Below, in pieces: positions 26,542-34,829 of a stretch of DNA of 64,000 bases (position 1 is the first letter of the stretch; every line of letters begins with the position of its first letter). Source of the stretch: an uncultured Phascolarctobacterium sp. (GTDB lineage Bacteria > Bacillota > Negativicutes > Acidaminococcales > Acidaminococcaceae). Location: the NCBI GenBank assembly GCA_900547415.1, contig URGS01000003.1, positions 1 to 64,000 of the forward strand, given 5' to 3'. The notes under the pieces are model-generated. The model was not told where the DNA came from and made no database searches. It was given only the letters and a program-made list of their open reading frames with translations. The translations under genes and the position numbers were made by a program.

Positions 26542-27353
26542 TGTTAAGTGATATTACTCTTGGACAATATTTCCCAGGCAATTCCTTTATTCATCGCTTG
26601 GACCCTAGAACAAAAATTTTAGCCACATTAATCTATATTGTAGCAATATTTTTTGCTAATACACCCTTGACCTATGGATTGCTGGCAGGATTTGCGGCCA
26701 TAGTAATTTTTGTGTCCAGATTGCCTTTAGGTTTGGTCTTCAGCTCCTTGAAGCCTATTTGGATTATTGTTGTTTTAACCATGCTGATTCATATGTTTAC
26801 AGCACCGGGTGAAAATATAGTTTATGCTTGGAAGTTTTTAAAGGTAACAGCAGAAGGCCTTGATTTAGGTATAAAGATGGCAGTTCGTCTCATTCTGCTG
26901 CTGCTGTTTTCCTCAATTTTGACATTTACTACTTCTCCCATTGTTCTTACGGACGGCATTGAAAAGCTTTTACGCCCATTTAAGGCTATTGGCGTACCTG
27001 CACATGAAATGGCTATGATGATGACTATTGCTCTGCGCTTTATTCCTACACTGTTAGAAGAAACTGACAGAATTATGAAGGCTCAGACAGCACGTGGTGC
27101 AGATTTTGGCAGTGGAAATATTTTGCAGCGCATGAAAAACATGCTGCCTTTATTGGTACCGCTTTTTATCAGTGCCTTTCGCAGAGCAGACGAGCTGGCA
27201 ACAGCAATGGAAGCACGCTGCTATCGTGGTGGCGAAGGACGTACCAGAATGCATGAGCTTGCTTACAGCAGCCGTGATTATGTAGCCTTTATTTTGGTAA
27301 TTGCCTTGGCGGCGGTGTTGGCATTCCTGCGTTGGGGAAACCTTGTATATTAA
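26541..27353 (+). CDS. ecfT: Energy-coupling factor transporter transmembrane protein EcfT
   Basis: Membrane scaffold of the ECF transporter, 270 residues. It has LGQYFPGNSFIHRLDPRTKI at the N-terminus and several hydrophobic helices. The two coupling motifs that contact the ATPases are RADELATAMEARCYRGG (ARG-type) and KAQTARGADFGSG. It passes energy from EcfA1A2 to exchangeable S subunits. It is the last gene of the three-gene unit; a weak hairpin follows before truA. Confidence 0.93.
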   Translation: MLSDITLGQYFPGNSFIHRLDPRTKILATLIYIVAIFFANTPLTYGLLAGFAAIVIFVSRLPLGLVFSSLKPIWIIVVLTMLIHMFTAPGENIVYAWKFLKVTAEGLDLGIKMAVRLILLLLFSSILTFTTSPIVLTDGIEKLLRPFKAIGVPAHEMAMMMTIALRFIPTLLEETDRIMKAQTARGADFGSGNILQRMKNMLPLLVPLFISAFRRADELATAMEARCYRGGEGRTRMHELAYSSRDYVAFILVIALAAVLAFLRWGNLVY

Positions 27354-27367
27354 ATATTAAGCTTTTG

Positions 27368-27400
27368 GGCGGTCTGCTGTAGTTCGGACCGCCATTATTT
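27368..27400 (+). terminator. Weak terminator between ecfT and truA
   Basis: GGCGGTC (27368-27374) pairs with GACCGCC (27387-27393), followed by the poor U tract ATTATTT. Partial read-through into truA is likely. Confidence 0.5.
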
Positions 27401-27416
27401 GTCAAAGGAGTAATTA

Positions 27417-28169
27417 ATGCGTACAATAAAATTAGTTGTGGCCTATGATGGCAGCGGCTACCATGGCTTTCAAAAGCAGAAAAATGTAATAACGGTGCAG
27501 AATATTCTGGAGGAGGCCTTGGAAAAGTTGTGCGGCGAAGCAGTTGTAACTGCAGGTTCTGGCAGAACGGACGCCGGAGTGCACGCTTGGGCCCAGACCT
27601 TGACCTTTACTACTAATGGACGTATTCCCTGCTCCAATATGATACGCGCCTTAGGCTCTATTTTGCCGGTAGATATTGTTGCTATTAGTGCAGAAGAGGT
27701 TGAGGAAGGCTTTCATGCCCGCTTTAGTGCAAAGTGGAAGCGGTATCAGTACCGTATTCTGGTTAATGAATATAATAACCCTTTGGAAGTCAAGTATGCC
27801 TGGCAGCTTCGCGAGCAGCTTGATGTAAAGAAAATGAATGAGGCAGCTGCCATTCTCCTTGGCACCCATGATTTTTCTGCATTTCGCAGTAGTGGCAGTG
27901 TGGATAGTACGCCCATAAAGACTATCTACGAGGCAGGCTGGACAGAAAACAAGGGTGAGATGCTCTTTGATATTGCAGGCGATGGCTTTCTTTATCATAT
28001 GGTGCGCAATTTAGTATGGTCCTTGGTACAGGTAGGACTGGGAAAACGCACTCCAGAAGATTTTGCGGCAGAGCTAAACTCCAAGCGCTGCGTCTTTTTG
28101 AGTTCACCAGCACCTGCTGAAGGACTGTATCTTGCACAGGTTTATTACAAACCATATCCTGAAAAATAG
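27417..28169 (+). CDS. truA: tRNA pseudouridine(38-40) synthase TruA
   Basis: Converts uridines 38-40 of the tRNA anticodon arm to pseudouridine; cytoplasmic, 250 residues, normal length. The catalytic aspartate is D52 in GSGRTDAGVHAWAQ. FHARFSAKWKRYQYRI and the C-terminal FLYHMVRNLVW are family signatures. AAAGGAG at 27404-27410 lies 6 bases before ATG 27417. The position after ecfA1A2T and before rplM-rpsI is the common Firmicutes order. Confidence 0.96.
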   Translation: MRTIKLVVAYDGSGYHGFQKQKNVITVQNILEEALEKLCGEAVVTAGSGRTDAGVHAWAQTLTFTTNGRIPCSNMIRALGSILPVDIVAISAEEVEEGFHARFSAKWKRYQYRILVNEYNNPLEVKYAWQLREQLDVKKMNEAAAILLGTHDFSAFRSSGSVDSTPIKTIYEAGWTENKGEMLFDIAGDGFLYHMVRNLVWSLVQVGLGKRTPEDFAAELNSKRCVFLSSPAPAEGLYLAQVYYKPYPEK

Positions 28170-28228
28170 CTTTTTTAGGAATATCAGTAATTTTGTGTAA
28201 AAAAATTACAATTTTACCTGTTTTTGCC

Positions 28229-28257
28229 TTGACTTAAGGCGCAGAGTTAAGTATAAT
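28229..28257 (+). promoter_or_regulatory. Predicted promoter of rplM-rpsI
   Basis: TTGACT (28229-28234), 17-base spacer, TATAAT (28252-28257). A near-consensus strong promoter. Confidence 0.8.
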
Positions 28258-28274
28258 ATATCTACGTGATTTTC

Positions 28275-28318
28275 CGCTCGATTTCACTAGCCCCGAAAAA
28301 CGGTGAGAAGATCGCAGC
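28275..28318 (+). promoter_or_regulatory. Structured 5' leader of rplM
   Basis: In the roughly 100-base leader, CGAT..TTCAC on one side can pair with GTGAG..ATCG on the other around a loop carrying CCCCGAAAAACG. L13 leaders that bind their own protein are known in Firmicutes. Whether this is one is an inference from position and fold only. Confidence 0.4.
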
Positions 28319-28367
28319 TAACTATATAATTTTTGAAGTTTTAGAAAGTATATGGAGGGACATAAGG

Positions 28368-28805
28368 ATGAAATCTTTTATGGCTAATCCGTCTAACATC
28401 GAACGTAAATGGTTCGTAGTTGACGCAGCTGATAAAACTCTCGGCCGTCTGGCTGCAGAGGTTGCAAAAGTCCTGCGCGGTAAGAACAAACCTACCTTTA
28501 CCCCGCACATGGACACCGGTGATCACGTAATCGTTATCAATGCAGACAAGGTTGTTCTGACCGGTAAAAAACTGACTCAAAAAGTTTATTTCCACCACTC
28601 TGGTTACCTCGGCGGCGACAGCTATGTAAAAGCTGGCGACATGCTGAAGAAAAACCCCGTAAAAATGGTAGAGCTGGCTGTTAAAGGCATGATTCCCCAC
28701 AACAAGCTGGGCGCTCAAATTTATGGTAAGCTTCACGTTTATGCTGGCGGCGAACATCCCCATGCAGCTCAAAAACCTGAAGTAATGGAAATCAACGTAA
28801 GATAA
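28368..28805 (+). CDS. rplM: 50S ribosomal protein L13
   Basis: Large-subunit ribosomal protein of 145 residues, normal length. It begins MKSFMANPSNIERKWFVVDA and has LGRLAAEVAKVLRGK, HMDTGDHVIVINA and YFHHSGYLGG, the core L13 signature. The open frame extends upstream to 28266, but that part is leader: GGAGGG at 28354-28359 fits ATG 28368. It is co-transcribed with rpsI, 20 bases downstream. Confidence 0.98.
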   Translation: MKSFMANPSNIERKWFVVDAADKTLGRLAAEVAKVLRGKNKPTFTPHMDTGDHVIVINADKVVLTGKKLTQKVYFHHSGYLGGDSYVKAGDMLKKNPVKMVELAVKGMIPHNKLGAQIYGKLHVYAGGEHPHAAQKPEVMEINVR

Positions 28806-28825
28806 CATCCGGGAGGGAACAATAA

Positions 28826-29218
28826 ATGGCAGTAGTTACTTATAATGCAACTGGTCGTCGTAAATCTTCCGTTGCTCGCGTTCGCCTGGTTCCGGGTGAA
28901 GGCAACATCGTAATCAACGACCGTGAATTAAATCAATACTTTGGTCTGAAAACCTTAGAGCTGATTGTTAACCAACCGCTCGAAGTTACTGAAACCAAAG
29001 GCAAATATGACGTACTCGTTAACGTATGCGGCGGCGGCATCTCCGGCCAAGCTGGTGCTATCCGTCATGGCATTGCACGCGCTCTGCTGCAAGTTGACGC
29101 TGAATTCCGTCCTGCTCTGAAAAAAGCAGGCTTCCTGACTCGCGATCCTCGCGAAAAAGAACGTCGTAAATACGGCTTGAAGAAAGCTCGTAAAGCTTCC
29201 CAATTCTCCAAACGTTAA
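28826..29218 (+). CDS. rpsI: 30S ribosomal protein S9
   Basis: Small-subunit ribosomal protein, 130 residues. It starts MAVVTYNATGRRKSSVARVR, with the S9 core GGGISGQAGAIRHGIARAL and the basic C-terminal tail GLKKARKASQFSKR that reaches the P-site tRNA. GGGAGGG precedes ATG 28826. It ends the rplM-rpsI unit before a strong terminator. Confidence 0.98.
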   Translation: MAVVTYNATGRRKSSVARVRLVPGEGNIVINDRELNQYFGLKTLELIVNQPLEVTETKGKYDVLVNVCGGGISGQAGAIRHGIARALLQVDAEFRPALKKAGFLTRDPREKERRKYGLKKARKASQFSKR

Positions 29219-29266
29219 TTTTTACATTATCGTCTGGCTGGAAGCTATCCAATCACAAAGCGCACA

Positions 29267-29299
29267 AAACCTCGCAACCATGTGGTTGCGGGGTTTTTT
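29267..29299 (+). terminator. Intrinsic terminator of rplM-rpsI
   Basis: AAACCTCGCAACCA (29267-29280) pairs with TGGTTGCGGGGTTT (29283-29296), followed by Ts to 29299. Confidence 0.9.
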
Positions 29300-29380
29300 A
29301 TTGCTTTATAGCATAGTGATAAAATTACATACATCTGTTTTGTTTTACATCTTGCTTGTAACACGAAAACGGCATTTTTT

Positions 29381-29416
29381 TACCGCACCGGAATATATGA
29401 TGCGGTATTTTTATTT
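29381..29416 (+). terminator. Second hairpin with T run after rpsI
   Basis: TACCGCA (29381-29387) pairs with TGCGGTA (29401-29407), followed by TTTTTATTTT. No gene lies between it and the rpsI terminator, so it may back up that terminator. Nothing else is supported between 29300 and the promoter at 29554. Confidence 0.55.
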
Positions 29417-29553
29417 TAGTAAGAAATTATTCTTGTATACGATGAATATCTTGGCGCAAATATGGCACATAAGTGATGTCACTAGGAGCTATGCAATGAA
29501 TAAACTTCTAAGAATATATGTAAAAATATCGTAATTCTAAGCAATTTTAGGTA

Positions 29554-29583
29554 TTGATTTTAGTCATATCTATTAAGTATAAT
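29554..29583 (+). promoter_or_regulatory. Predicted promoter of the TetR-like gene
   Basis: TTGATT (29554-29559), 18-base spacer, TATAAT (29578-29583). Confidence 0.6.
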
Positions 29584-29632
29584 ATAAATATAAAGACTAT
29601 TTTTTTGTAATGGTATTTAAGGTGGTGGCGCT

Positions 29633-30250
29633 GTGTCAAGAAAAGCATATTCTGAAGAGGAAAGAGAGCGATTACGAAAACAGCTTTTGAGTATTACGTT
29701 GAAGAGCATTATAGAACGAGGCGTTGTTCATAGCAGTATAAATTATTTGTGTAAGGAGTTAGGCATATCCAAAACCTTCTTTTATAGCTTTTATTCCTCT
29801 AAAGAAGAGTTGATTTTAGACGCTATACGTTATCAGCAGCCTAAATTAATAGCTTTTGCAGAAGCTTTAATGGCGGATGAAAAGCAATCATGGCTGGAAG
29901 CTCTTGAAGTATTCCTGCGCAGATGCTGTGAGGGTTCCCAAAATGATATTGCCGTACTTTCTATTGAAGATGAACAAGAGGTTTATAAATGTCTTTCCGA
30001 AGATAATTTTAAGGCATTTCAGCAGGACCAGCTTGTATTCTATAAAAAAATATTGGAAATTTTTACCATATCTACAGATAATATTAATCCTAAACTGTTC
30101 GGTAATATGGTTTTGGCCATGATTATGACATACAAGGCAATTCCCAATACCATGCCTTTTTTATTTTCTGATGTGGCAGATGAAATGGTTGAATTTCAGC
30201 TACAGGCTATCTTAGCTGCGGCTGTAAAGTCAAAGGCAGAGAATAGTTAA
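29633..30250 (+). CDS. TetR/AcrR-family transcriptional regulator
   Basis: Predicted DNA-binding repressor, 205 residues. Residues about 8-60 form the TetR helix-turn-helix: ERERLRKQLLSITLKSIIER, then INYLCKELGISKTFFYSFYS and SKEELILDAI. The rest is an all-helical ligand/dimer domain with little recognisable sequence. The start is GTG 29633 with AAGGTGG upstream. It is followed 58 bases later by the 741-residue protein gene, which it may regulate; this is inferred from position only. The ligand is unknown. Confidence 0.8.
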   Translation: MSRKAYSEEERERLRKQLLSITLKSIIERGVVHSSINYLCKELGISKTFFYSFYSSKEELILDAIRYQQPKLIAFAEALMADEKQSWLEALEVFLRRCCEGSQNDIAVLSIEDEQEVYKCLSEDNFKAFQQDQLVFYKKILEIFTISTDNINPKLFGNMVLAMIMTYKAIPNTMPFLFSDVADEMVEFQLQAILAAAVKSKAENS

Positions 30251-30308
30251 GGAATAATGATAATTATTTATGTAAAATTCTTAAGCAAGATTTAAGGAGG
30301 GATAGATT

Positions 30309-32534
30309 ATGACACTATCAAAACAACTTTTACCATGGAAATTTGAGAAGAACTTCAAGGAAAGAACCTTGGAGGCATGGTACATTTTTTCGCAGAATGA
30401 GGGAAAATTACGTCAGTTAATGAATAATGATAACTCTCGCGAAAAAGGTGACGAGATTATTAGATTAGCTGAAGGTGTTTTTGATGTGGCATTAAGTGAT
30501 GTAGACTTTACTATAGGCTATAATGGTAAAAGATTTGAGGTCATTTTTTCACCTAATGGAAGCAAGGTGGAGCTGTTCAAACTTGTCTATTTTATTAACC
30601 ATGCTCCTAAGGATTTACTAGAGGATTGGTCTTTTTCTGTAGGTCGTAAAGCAGATCCAGAGTTTTATCTATCCTTCGGTGATTTATCTATTGGTGCTAA
30701 TGATGTACAGCTTTGGGTAGAAAAAACAGGGAAAACCTATATGGAGTTAGGGATGTATTGTTCTAAATTAGCGTTATTGCCGGTAGAACAGCGTCAGTCC
30801 TCCCATGGTATTTTATGCTTTTTAGCAAGTAAGGTTGTGGGCGAGCTTAATTTAATGGCCTTTGTAGACAGTGTAAATATATTAGCAGAGCCACTGCCTG
30901 AAAAGCCATATTTACTTAGTGATTTACCTGCATTGATGGAAAATATGAATCTCGACCTTAATATAACTGCAGAGGAATATCTTGATTGTGGTGTTACCTA
31001 TGGCCGTAAGCCAAATGACGATGACACCTTGGAACTACGTATGGATGTAGTAAAGGGATTTATAGCATGTCCGTCATTATTTAATGAGTATTTAGATGGT
31101 GCTGCTTATAGCTTTGATTCTTTACATACAGACGGAGCTGTAGCTGGATTCATCTGCTATTCTCTGGAGGAGTTTGTAGGAGAGGATAAAGTTGATAAGG
31201 CTATGGTCTTTAATCAAGAACTTATAAAGTATTTAGAAAAATATGCAGGCTCTGATGTCTATACTTATATAGGTGACGCAGTAGGCAAGGATTACGGCTA
31301 CTTAGATGTTATTGCTTGGGATTTGCCAGCACTTTTAGAGAATACTGCAGAATTCTTTAAAAATAATAAGTCTGCTAAGGTTGATTTCTATGGATTTAAA
31401 AGAGATAGCGAGGTCGTTAATCTTTGGCAGGGAAATGTTCTGCCTGCTGATGTAAATGAGACTACTGGTTCTATTTTATCTGCTGAAGATATAGAAGCTA
31501 TAGAAAGCTTTATGGATGATGGTTCTGGATATTTTTATAAAATGGTAAATTATCTGGATAGCTTTGTGGCTGCTGGCATTAGTGAAGGTCGTTTTACAGA
31601 GCGTCAGGCAAGAGAGGATTTGCAGTTGGCCTTGTGGTATGCTTATGCCTATAATAATCTTGACCGCTATGATTTTTATTGGAAAACATTGCAGTGGATG
31701 CCAGCTTCTGAAAAGAACGCTAGTGGCTGCGCTACTTGGTATTATCGCTATTCCGTAGCATTGATGTATTGCAATAAGCTGGAAATGGCCCACAAATATG
31801 CAGAGCTTGGCGCTGGGGAAGAGCCTGATTACCCTTGGAATTGGTTGCAGGTTGGCAAATTACGCAGCTATTTTGGCGATAAGGAAGGTGCTTTGGAGGC
31901 TGCTGAGCAGGGTTTAAGACTGGTGCCTAATGACCATGAGTTCTTGACGCTGCGTAGGGAAATTCTAGAGAATGCATCTATTGAGCAGATGGAATATCAT
32001 TGGATTAATCCAGATGCAGACAATAGATTACAAGAAGGATTGGACGAAGATGCTGATGAAAAGCAGCAGTCAATTTCCTGCATCAGAATTAACAAAGCTG
32101 GTCTGCTTAAGGTCAAAGAATTATTTGGCTTAGAAAATTGGGAAGCGGATAATCCGAATTGCAGTGGCAATTATAGTATTGGAAAGCGTAAGCCCCTTAT
32201 GGTATTTAGAATGAATCAGGCTGGATTGTCTAAGCTGAATTATTCTTGGCTGGAAGCACTTAAGGAAAAGCTGGACAGCGGCTGCTGGCTAGAGGCAGAA
32301 GCTCCTGAAGGAGAGGGCAAGGGTGTTTTGGAGGCAGTTATTGTTAATCTTGATTATTCACTTGGACTTGGTTACGCAATAGCTGATACCGAAAGAAAGT
32401 TTCAGTTATTTTTGGATAAAGAATGGGAGATGAATAGCTATTGGGTATCAGAGGATAAAGAAGCAGAACAAGCGGACGAAAGCTGTTCTCCAACTAGTAC
32501 CATGGTGATGAATGAATCAAGCTGGTTATCATAA
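30309..32534 (+). CDS. Uncharacterised 741-residue protein with TPR-like segment
   Basis: I do not recognise the family. There is no signal peptide or membrane helix, so it should be cytoplasmic. The chain is acidic, ending in EDKEAEQADESC. About residues 430-560 read as helical repeats of TPR type: LALWYAYAYNNLDRYDFYWK, YRYSVALMYCNKLEMAHKYA, WLQVGKLRSYFGDKEGALEA. The N-terminal 230 residues, with repeated YLS(F/D)LP and FEVIF segments, look mixed alpha/beta. AGGAGGG lies before ATG 30309, and a terminator hairpin follows the stop. Location after a TetR-like gene suggests a regulated accessory function. Confidence 0.8.
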   Translation: MTLSKQLLPWKFEKNFKERTLEAWYIFSQNEGKLRQLMNNDNSREKGDEIIRLAEGVFDVALSDVDFTIGYNGKRFEVIFSPNGSKVELFKLVYFINHAPKDLLEDWSFSVGRKADPEFYLSFGDLSIGANDVQLWVEKTGKTYMELGMYCSKLALLPVEQRQSSHGILCFLASKVVGELNLMAFVDSVNILAEPLPEKPYLLSDLPALMENMNLDLNITAEEYLDCGVTYGRKPNDDDTLELRMDVVKGFIACPSLFNEYLDGAAYSFDSLHTDGAVAGFICYSLEEFVGEDKVDKAMVFNQELIKYLEKYAGSDVYTYIGDAVGKDYGYLDVIAWDLPALLENTAEFFKNNKSAKVDFYGFKRDSEVVNLWQGNVLPADVNETTGSILSAEDIEAIESFMDDGSGYFYKMVNYLDSFVAAGISEGRFTERQAREDLQLALWYAYAYNNLDRYDFYWKTLQWMPASEKNASGCATWYYRYSVALMYCNKLEMAHKYAELGAGEEPDYPWNWLQVGKLRSYFGDKEGALEAAEQGLRLVPNDHEFLTLRREILENASIEQMEYHWINPDADNRLQEGLDEDADEKQQSISCIRINKAGLLKVKELFGLENWEADNPNCSGNYSIGKRKPLMVFRMNQAGLSKLNYSWLEALKEKLDSGCWLEAEAPEGEGKGVLEAVIVNLDYSLGLGYAIADTERKFQLFLDKEWEMNSYWVSEDKEAEQADESCSPTSTMVMNESSWLS

Positions 32535-32552
32535 TAGAATATGTTAATGCAC

Positions 32553-32587
32553 AAAGGCTGTTATACGTTACTTGTATAGCAGCCTTT
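32553..32587 (+). terminator. Intrinsic terminator
   Basis: AAAGGCTGTTATAC (32553-32566) pairs, with one wobble, with GTATAGCAGCCTTT (32574-32587); AGTAATTTTAT follows. Bases 32590-32900 hold no clear gene, only an extended -10 (TGTTATACT, 32812-32820) that may serve the small gene at 32950. Confidence 0.65.
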
Positions 32588-32949
32588 AGTAATTTTATAG
32601 TCTGCGTATCAAATGTGCAGTTGGTCGCCATAATATTTTGATGAAAACTGCTATTGCAGTCTTTTTGCCAAATTGCAGATTTCATATATGTTAGAATTGC
32701 CTTAGTGGGTTATGGAGAAAGATATTGTAGCAATTTGAATTTTTTTGCGTTTACTTTTTCAATTAACTTTTTATAACGTATAGTAAAGTGACAATTGCTG
32801 TCATAGTGGTATGTTATACTCATATTAGTGGAGTGAAAGAAAAAGGTACATTAATTGAAGATGGTTCTTGTGGGAAAGAGCTTTCTGGCGATAAATAATG
32901 TGCCATGTGGTGTTTATGATTGGTGTGTGTGTTTGTGTATAATGAAAAT

Positions 32950-33156
32950 ATGCTTATAGCAAAGGTAATTGGAGAAGTGGGCTCTGGTTCTGGGGGCAAG
33001 CGTCCAAGAGCAGGGCGTCCTAAGCTTGGAGCTACTAGTAAAATGCGTTCCATGCGACTAACAAATGATGAATATGATTTTGTGCGTTGGGCTGTAAAGC
33101 AGTATCGCAACAATGTAGAAATCATTAATGTGGAGCTGTTTAAGAAAACTATGTAG
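32950..33156 (+). CDS. Small basic protein, 68 residues, possible ribbon-helix-helix
   Basis: Starts MLIAKVIGEVGSGSGGKRPR and continues AGRPKLGATSKMRSMRLTND then EYDFVRWAVKQYR. The segment MRSMRLTNDEYDFVRWAVK resembles the strand-helix start of ribbon-helix-helix DNA-binding proteins, after a basic glycine-rich tail. The start is uncertain: ATG 32950 has no clear ribosome binding site, and a GTG at 32920 is also in frame. A TATAAT at 32938-32943 lies so close to ATG 32950 that a nearly leaderless transcript is possible. The protein-like composition supports a real gene; the function is unknown. Confidence 0.6.
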   Translation: MLIAKVIGEVGSGSGGKRPRAGRPKLGATSKMRSMRLTNDEYDFVRWAVKQYRNNVEIINVELFKKTM

Positions 33157-33218
33157 TACAAAAGAGTGCTTGCGTAGTAATTTTAGGTTCTCAATGCTAT
33201 TATGAGGAGGGTTTTATT

Positions 33219-33974
33219 ATGAGTAATTTAAAGGATAAGTTCAAGAATAGTGTAAGTGGAGTTATGGTGCTGGTATTTGTAGCTATTTTAAGTTTAGGTT
33301 ATTCCAGCTATCATATTATTGAAACAGGTGAACGTGGCGTAGTTTTGCGTTTAGGCAAATTTACGGGAATTATGAATGAAGGTCTCAACTTCAAGATTCC
33401 ATTTATGGAAAAGGTTGTACCTATGAGTATTCGTGATGATAAGCTTACTTTAAAATTGGATGTGTCCAGTAGCGATATTCAAACTATTTCTGTTGAAGAA
33501 AGCTTAGTATATGCTCTTAAGCCAGAAAGCGTTGGTAAGGTTTATCAAACTTATGGAGTAAAATATGCGGATATTCTGATTCGTCCGACCTTGGCAGAAA
33601 TTACTAATAGTGTGATTGCTGCTTATCCTATTGAGCAGTTTGTAGAGAAAAGAACCGAAATTAGTAATACTATTCGTGCAGAATTTATTGAACGTATGGA
33701 AGGTACTGGTGTAGTTGTTAAATCCTTAAGCTTGACTGATCATGATTTTAGTGACGAATATAATAAAGCAATCGAAGCGAAAAAAGTAGCAGAGCAGGGT
33801 GCTTTGAAGGCTAAATATGATTTGGAGCGTGTAACCTTGGAGGCAGAAGCACAGCTTAAAAAGCAAAAATCATTAAACGAGCTGGTATTGCGTGAAAAGG
33901 CTATTGATAAATGGGATGGAAAGCTGCCTCAATACTATAGTGGAGATAATCTACCCTTTATCAGTGCTAAATAA
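33219..33974 (+). CDS. Prohibitin-type SPFH/Band 7 membrane protein
   Basis: A 251-residue protein with one N-terminal hydrophobic helix (about 12-33) and a Band 7 domain: ETGERGVVLRLGKFTGIMNE, GLNFKIPFMEKVVPM, YAVKYADILIRPTLAE-like and KRTEISNTIRAEFIERM. The C-terminal coiled coil (about 185-230) is rich in A, K and E, as in prohibitins and HflK/C. Such proteins form ring scaffolds in the membrane and often affect FtsH proteolysis or membrane domains. It stands alone here; no protease or NfeD partner is adjacent. GAGGAGGG lies before ATG 33219. Confidence 0.9.
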   Translation: MSNLKDKFKNSVSGVMVLVFVAILSLGYSSYHIIETGERGVVLRLGKFTGIMNEGLNFKIPFMEKVVPMSIRDDKLTLKLDVSSSDIQTISVEESLVYALKPESVGKVYQTYGVKYADILIRPTLAEITNSVIAAYPIEQFVEKRTEISNTIRAEFIERMEGTGVVVKSLSLTDHDFSDEYNKAIEAKKVAEQGALKAKYDLERVTLEAEAQLKKQKSLNELVLREKAIDKWDGKLPQYYSGDNLPFISAK

Positions 33975-34020
33975 AATTTATAGCTTTTCTATTGAAAATA
34001 TAATCGTTTCTTATATTAGC

Positions 34021-34050
34021 TTGCATTACAGTGATAAGCACTAGTATAAT
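34021..34050 (+). promoter_or_regulatory. Predicted promoter of the exonuclease gene
   Basis: TTGCAT (34021-34026), 18-base spacer, TATAAT (34045-34050). Confidence 0.6.
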
Positions 34051-34083
34051 TGGATTATATTAGAACATTAGGAGGCATATACT

Positions 34084-34689
34084 TTGAGAAAGTTTTTAGT
34101 TGTAGATTTTGAATTTACTACATATGATAGACCGGTTGGCAGACCTAGTAATTACTTTTCGGAAATTATTGAAATTGGTGCAGTGCTTTTAAATGGCGAT
34201 AACTTTGCCGAAGAAGGTCGCTATCAGAGCTTTGTAAAGCCAAAATTTTTTCCGAAACAGGCCAAGGCTTCTTTAGATTTTTGCATGATTACTGAAAAAG
34301 ATATGAAGACTGCTATTGAATATCCGAACATGGTTCAGAAAATGGCAGAAATGTATGTTCCAGGTGAGACCTATTTTGTTGCTTGGGGCGGTAGCGACTA
34401 TAAGGTAATTGACATTGCTTGCCAATGCTATAAAATCGAAAATCCTATTCTTAAGGAGGACTATCTTGACCTGGCTCATGCCTACAAGCTGATGCACGAC
34501 CATACCTATACCACTGGTCTGAAAGCTGCTACAGAGGAGCAGGAGGTAGATACTGCAGGCTTGTGGCATACTGCCTTTGATGATGCCAATAACACTGGCA
34601 AGCTGCTTAAAAAGCTGATTGAAAAGGGATGGAAGCCAGAGGATTATTTCCAAAAGCTTGCTGAACTGGAGCAGGAAAAGAATAAATAA
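34084..34689 (+). CDS. DEDDh 3'-5' exonuclease (KapD/ERI-1-like)
   Basis: A 201-residue nuclease of the RNase T/DnaQ fold. ExoI is VVDFEFTTY with the D-x-E pair near residues 8-10. The EIIEIGAVLL strand follows. ExoII is about WGGSDYKVIDIA. ExoIII is HTAFDDANNTGKLL, with H and D five residues apart as in DEDDh enzymes. The substrate could be RNA or DNA; the KapD-like N-terminus favours RNA ends. The start is TTG 34084 with GGAGG at 34071-34075, 8 bases upstream; no ATG is available nearby. Confidence 0.85.
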   Translation: MRKFLVVDFEFTTYDRPVGRPSNYFSEIIEIGAVLLNGDNFAEEGRYQSFVKPKFFPKQAKASLDFCMITEKDMKTAIEYPNMVQKMAEMYVPGETYFVAWGGSDYKVIDIACQCYKIENPILKEDYLDLAHAYKLMHDHTYTTGLKAATEEQEVDTAGLWHTAFDDANNTGKLLKKLIEKGWKPEDYFQKLAELEQEKNK

Positions 34690-34732
34690 GATATTATTCT
34701 GATACTGAAAAAGTATAAATTATGTTTATGAA

Positions 34733-34763
34733 AAGGAGAAGTGCGAAAAGCGTGCTTCTCCTT
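34733..34763 (+). terminator. Predicted terminator
   Basis: AAGGAGAAG (34733-34741) pairs perfectly with CTTCTCCTT (34755-34763), followed by ATATTTCT, a weak U tract. Confidence 0.55.
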
Positions 34764-34829
34764 ATATTTCTGAAGCGGCTGTGAGTTTGGTAAAGAATTT
34801 TAGTTGATGATTTTTGGAGGTAAGTGCCA

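Noticed and set aside
29280..29534. An 84-codon hydrophobic frame after rpsI
   Set aside because: It begins inside the rpsI terminator and runs through a second terminator. It has no ribosome binding site.
32833..32898. A 21-codon frame MKEKGTLIEDGSCGKELSGDK upstream of the small basic gene
   Set aside because: It is too short, with a GTG start and no convincing ribosome binding site. It may be leader sequence only.
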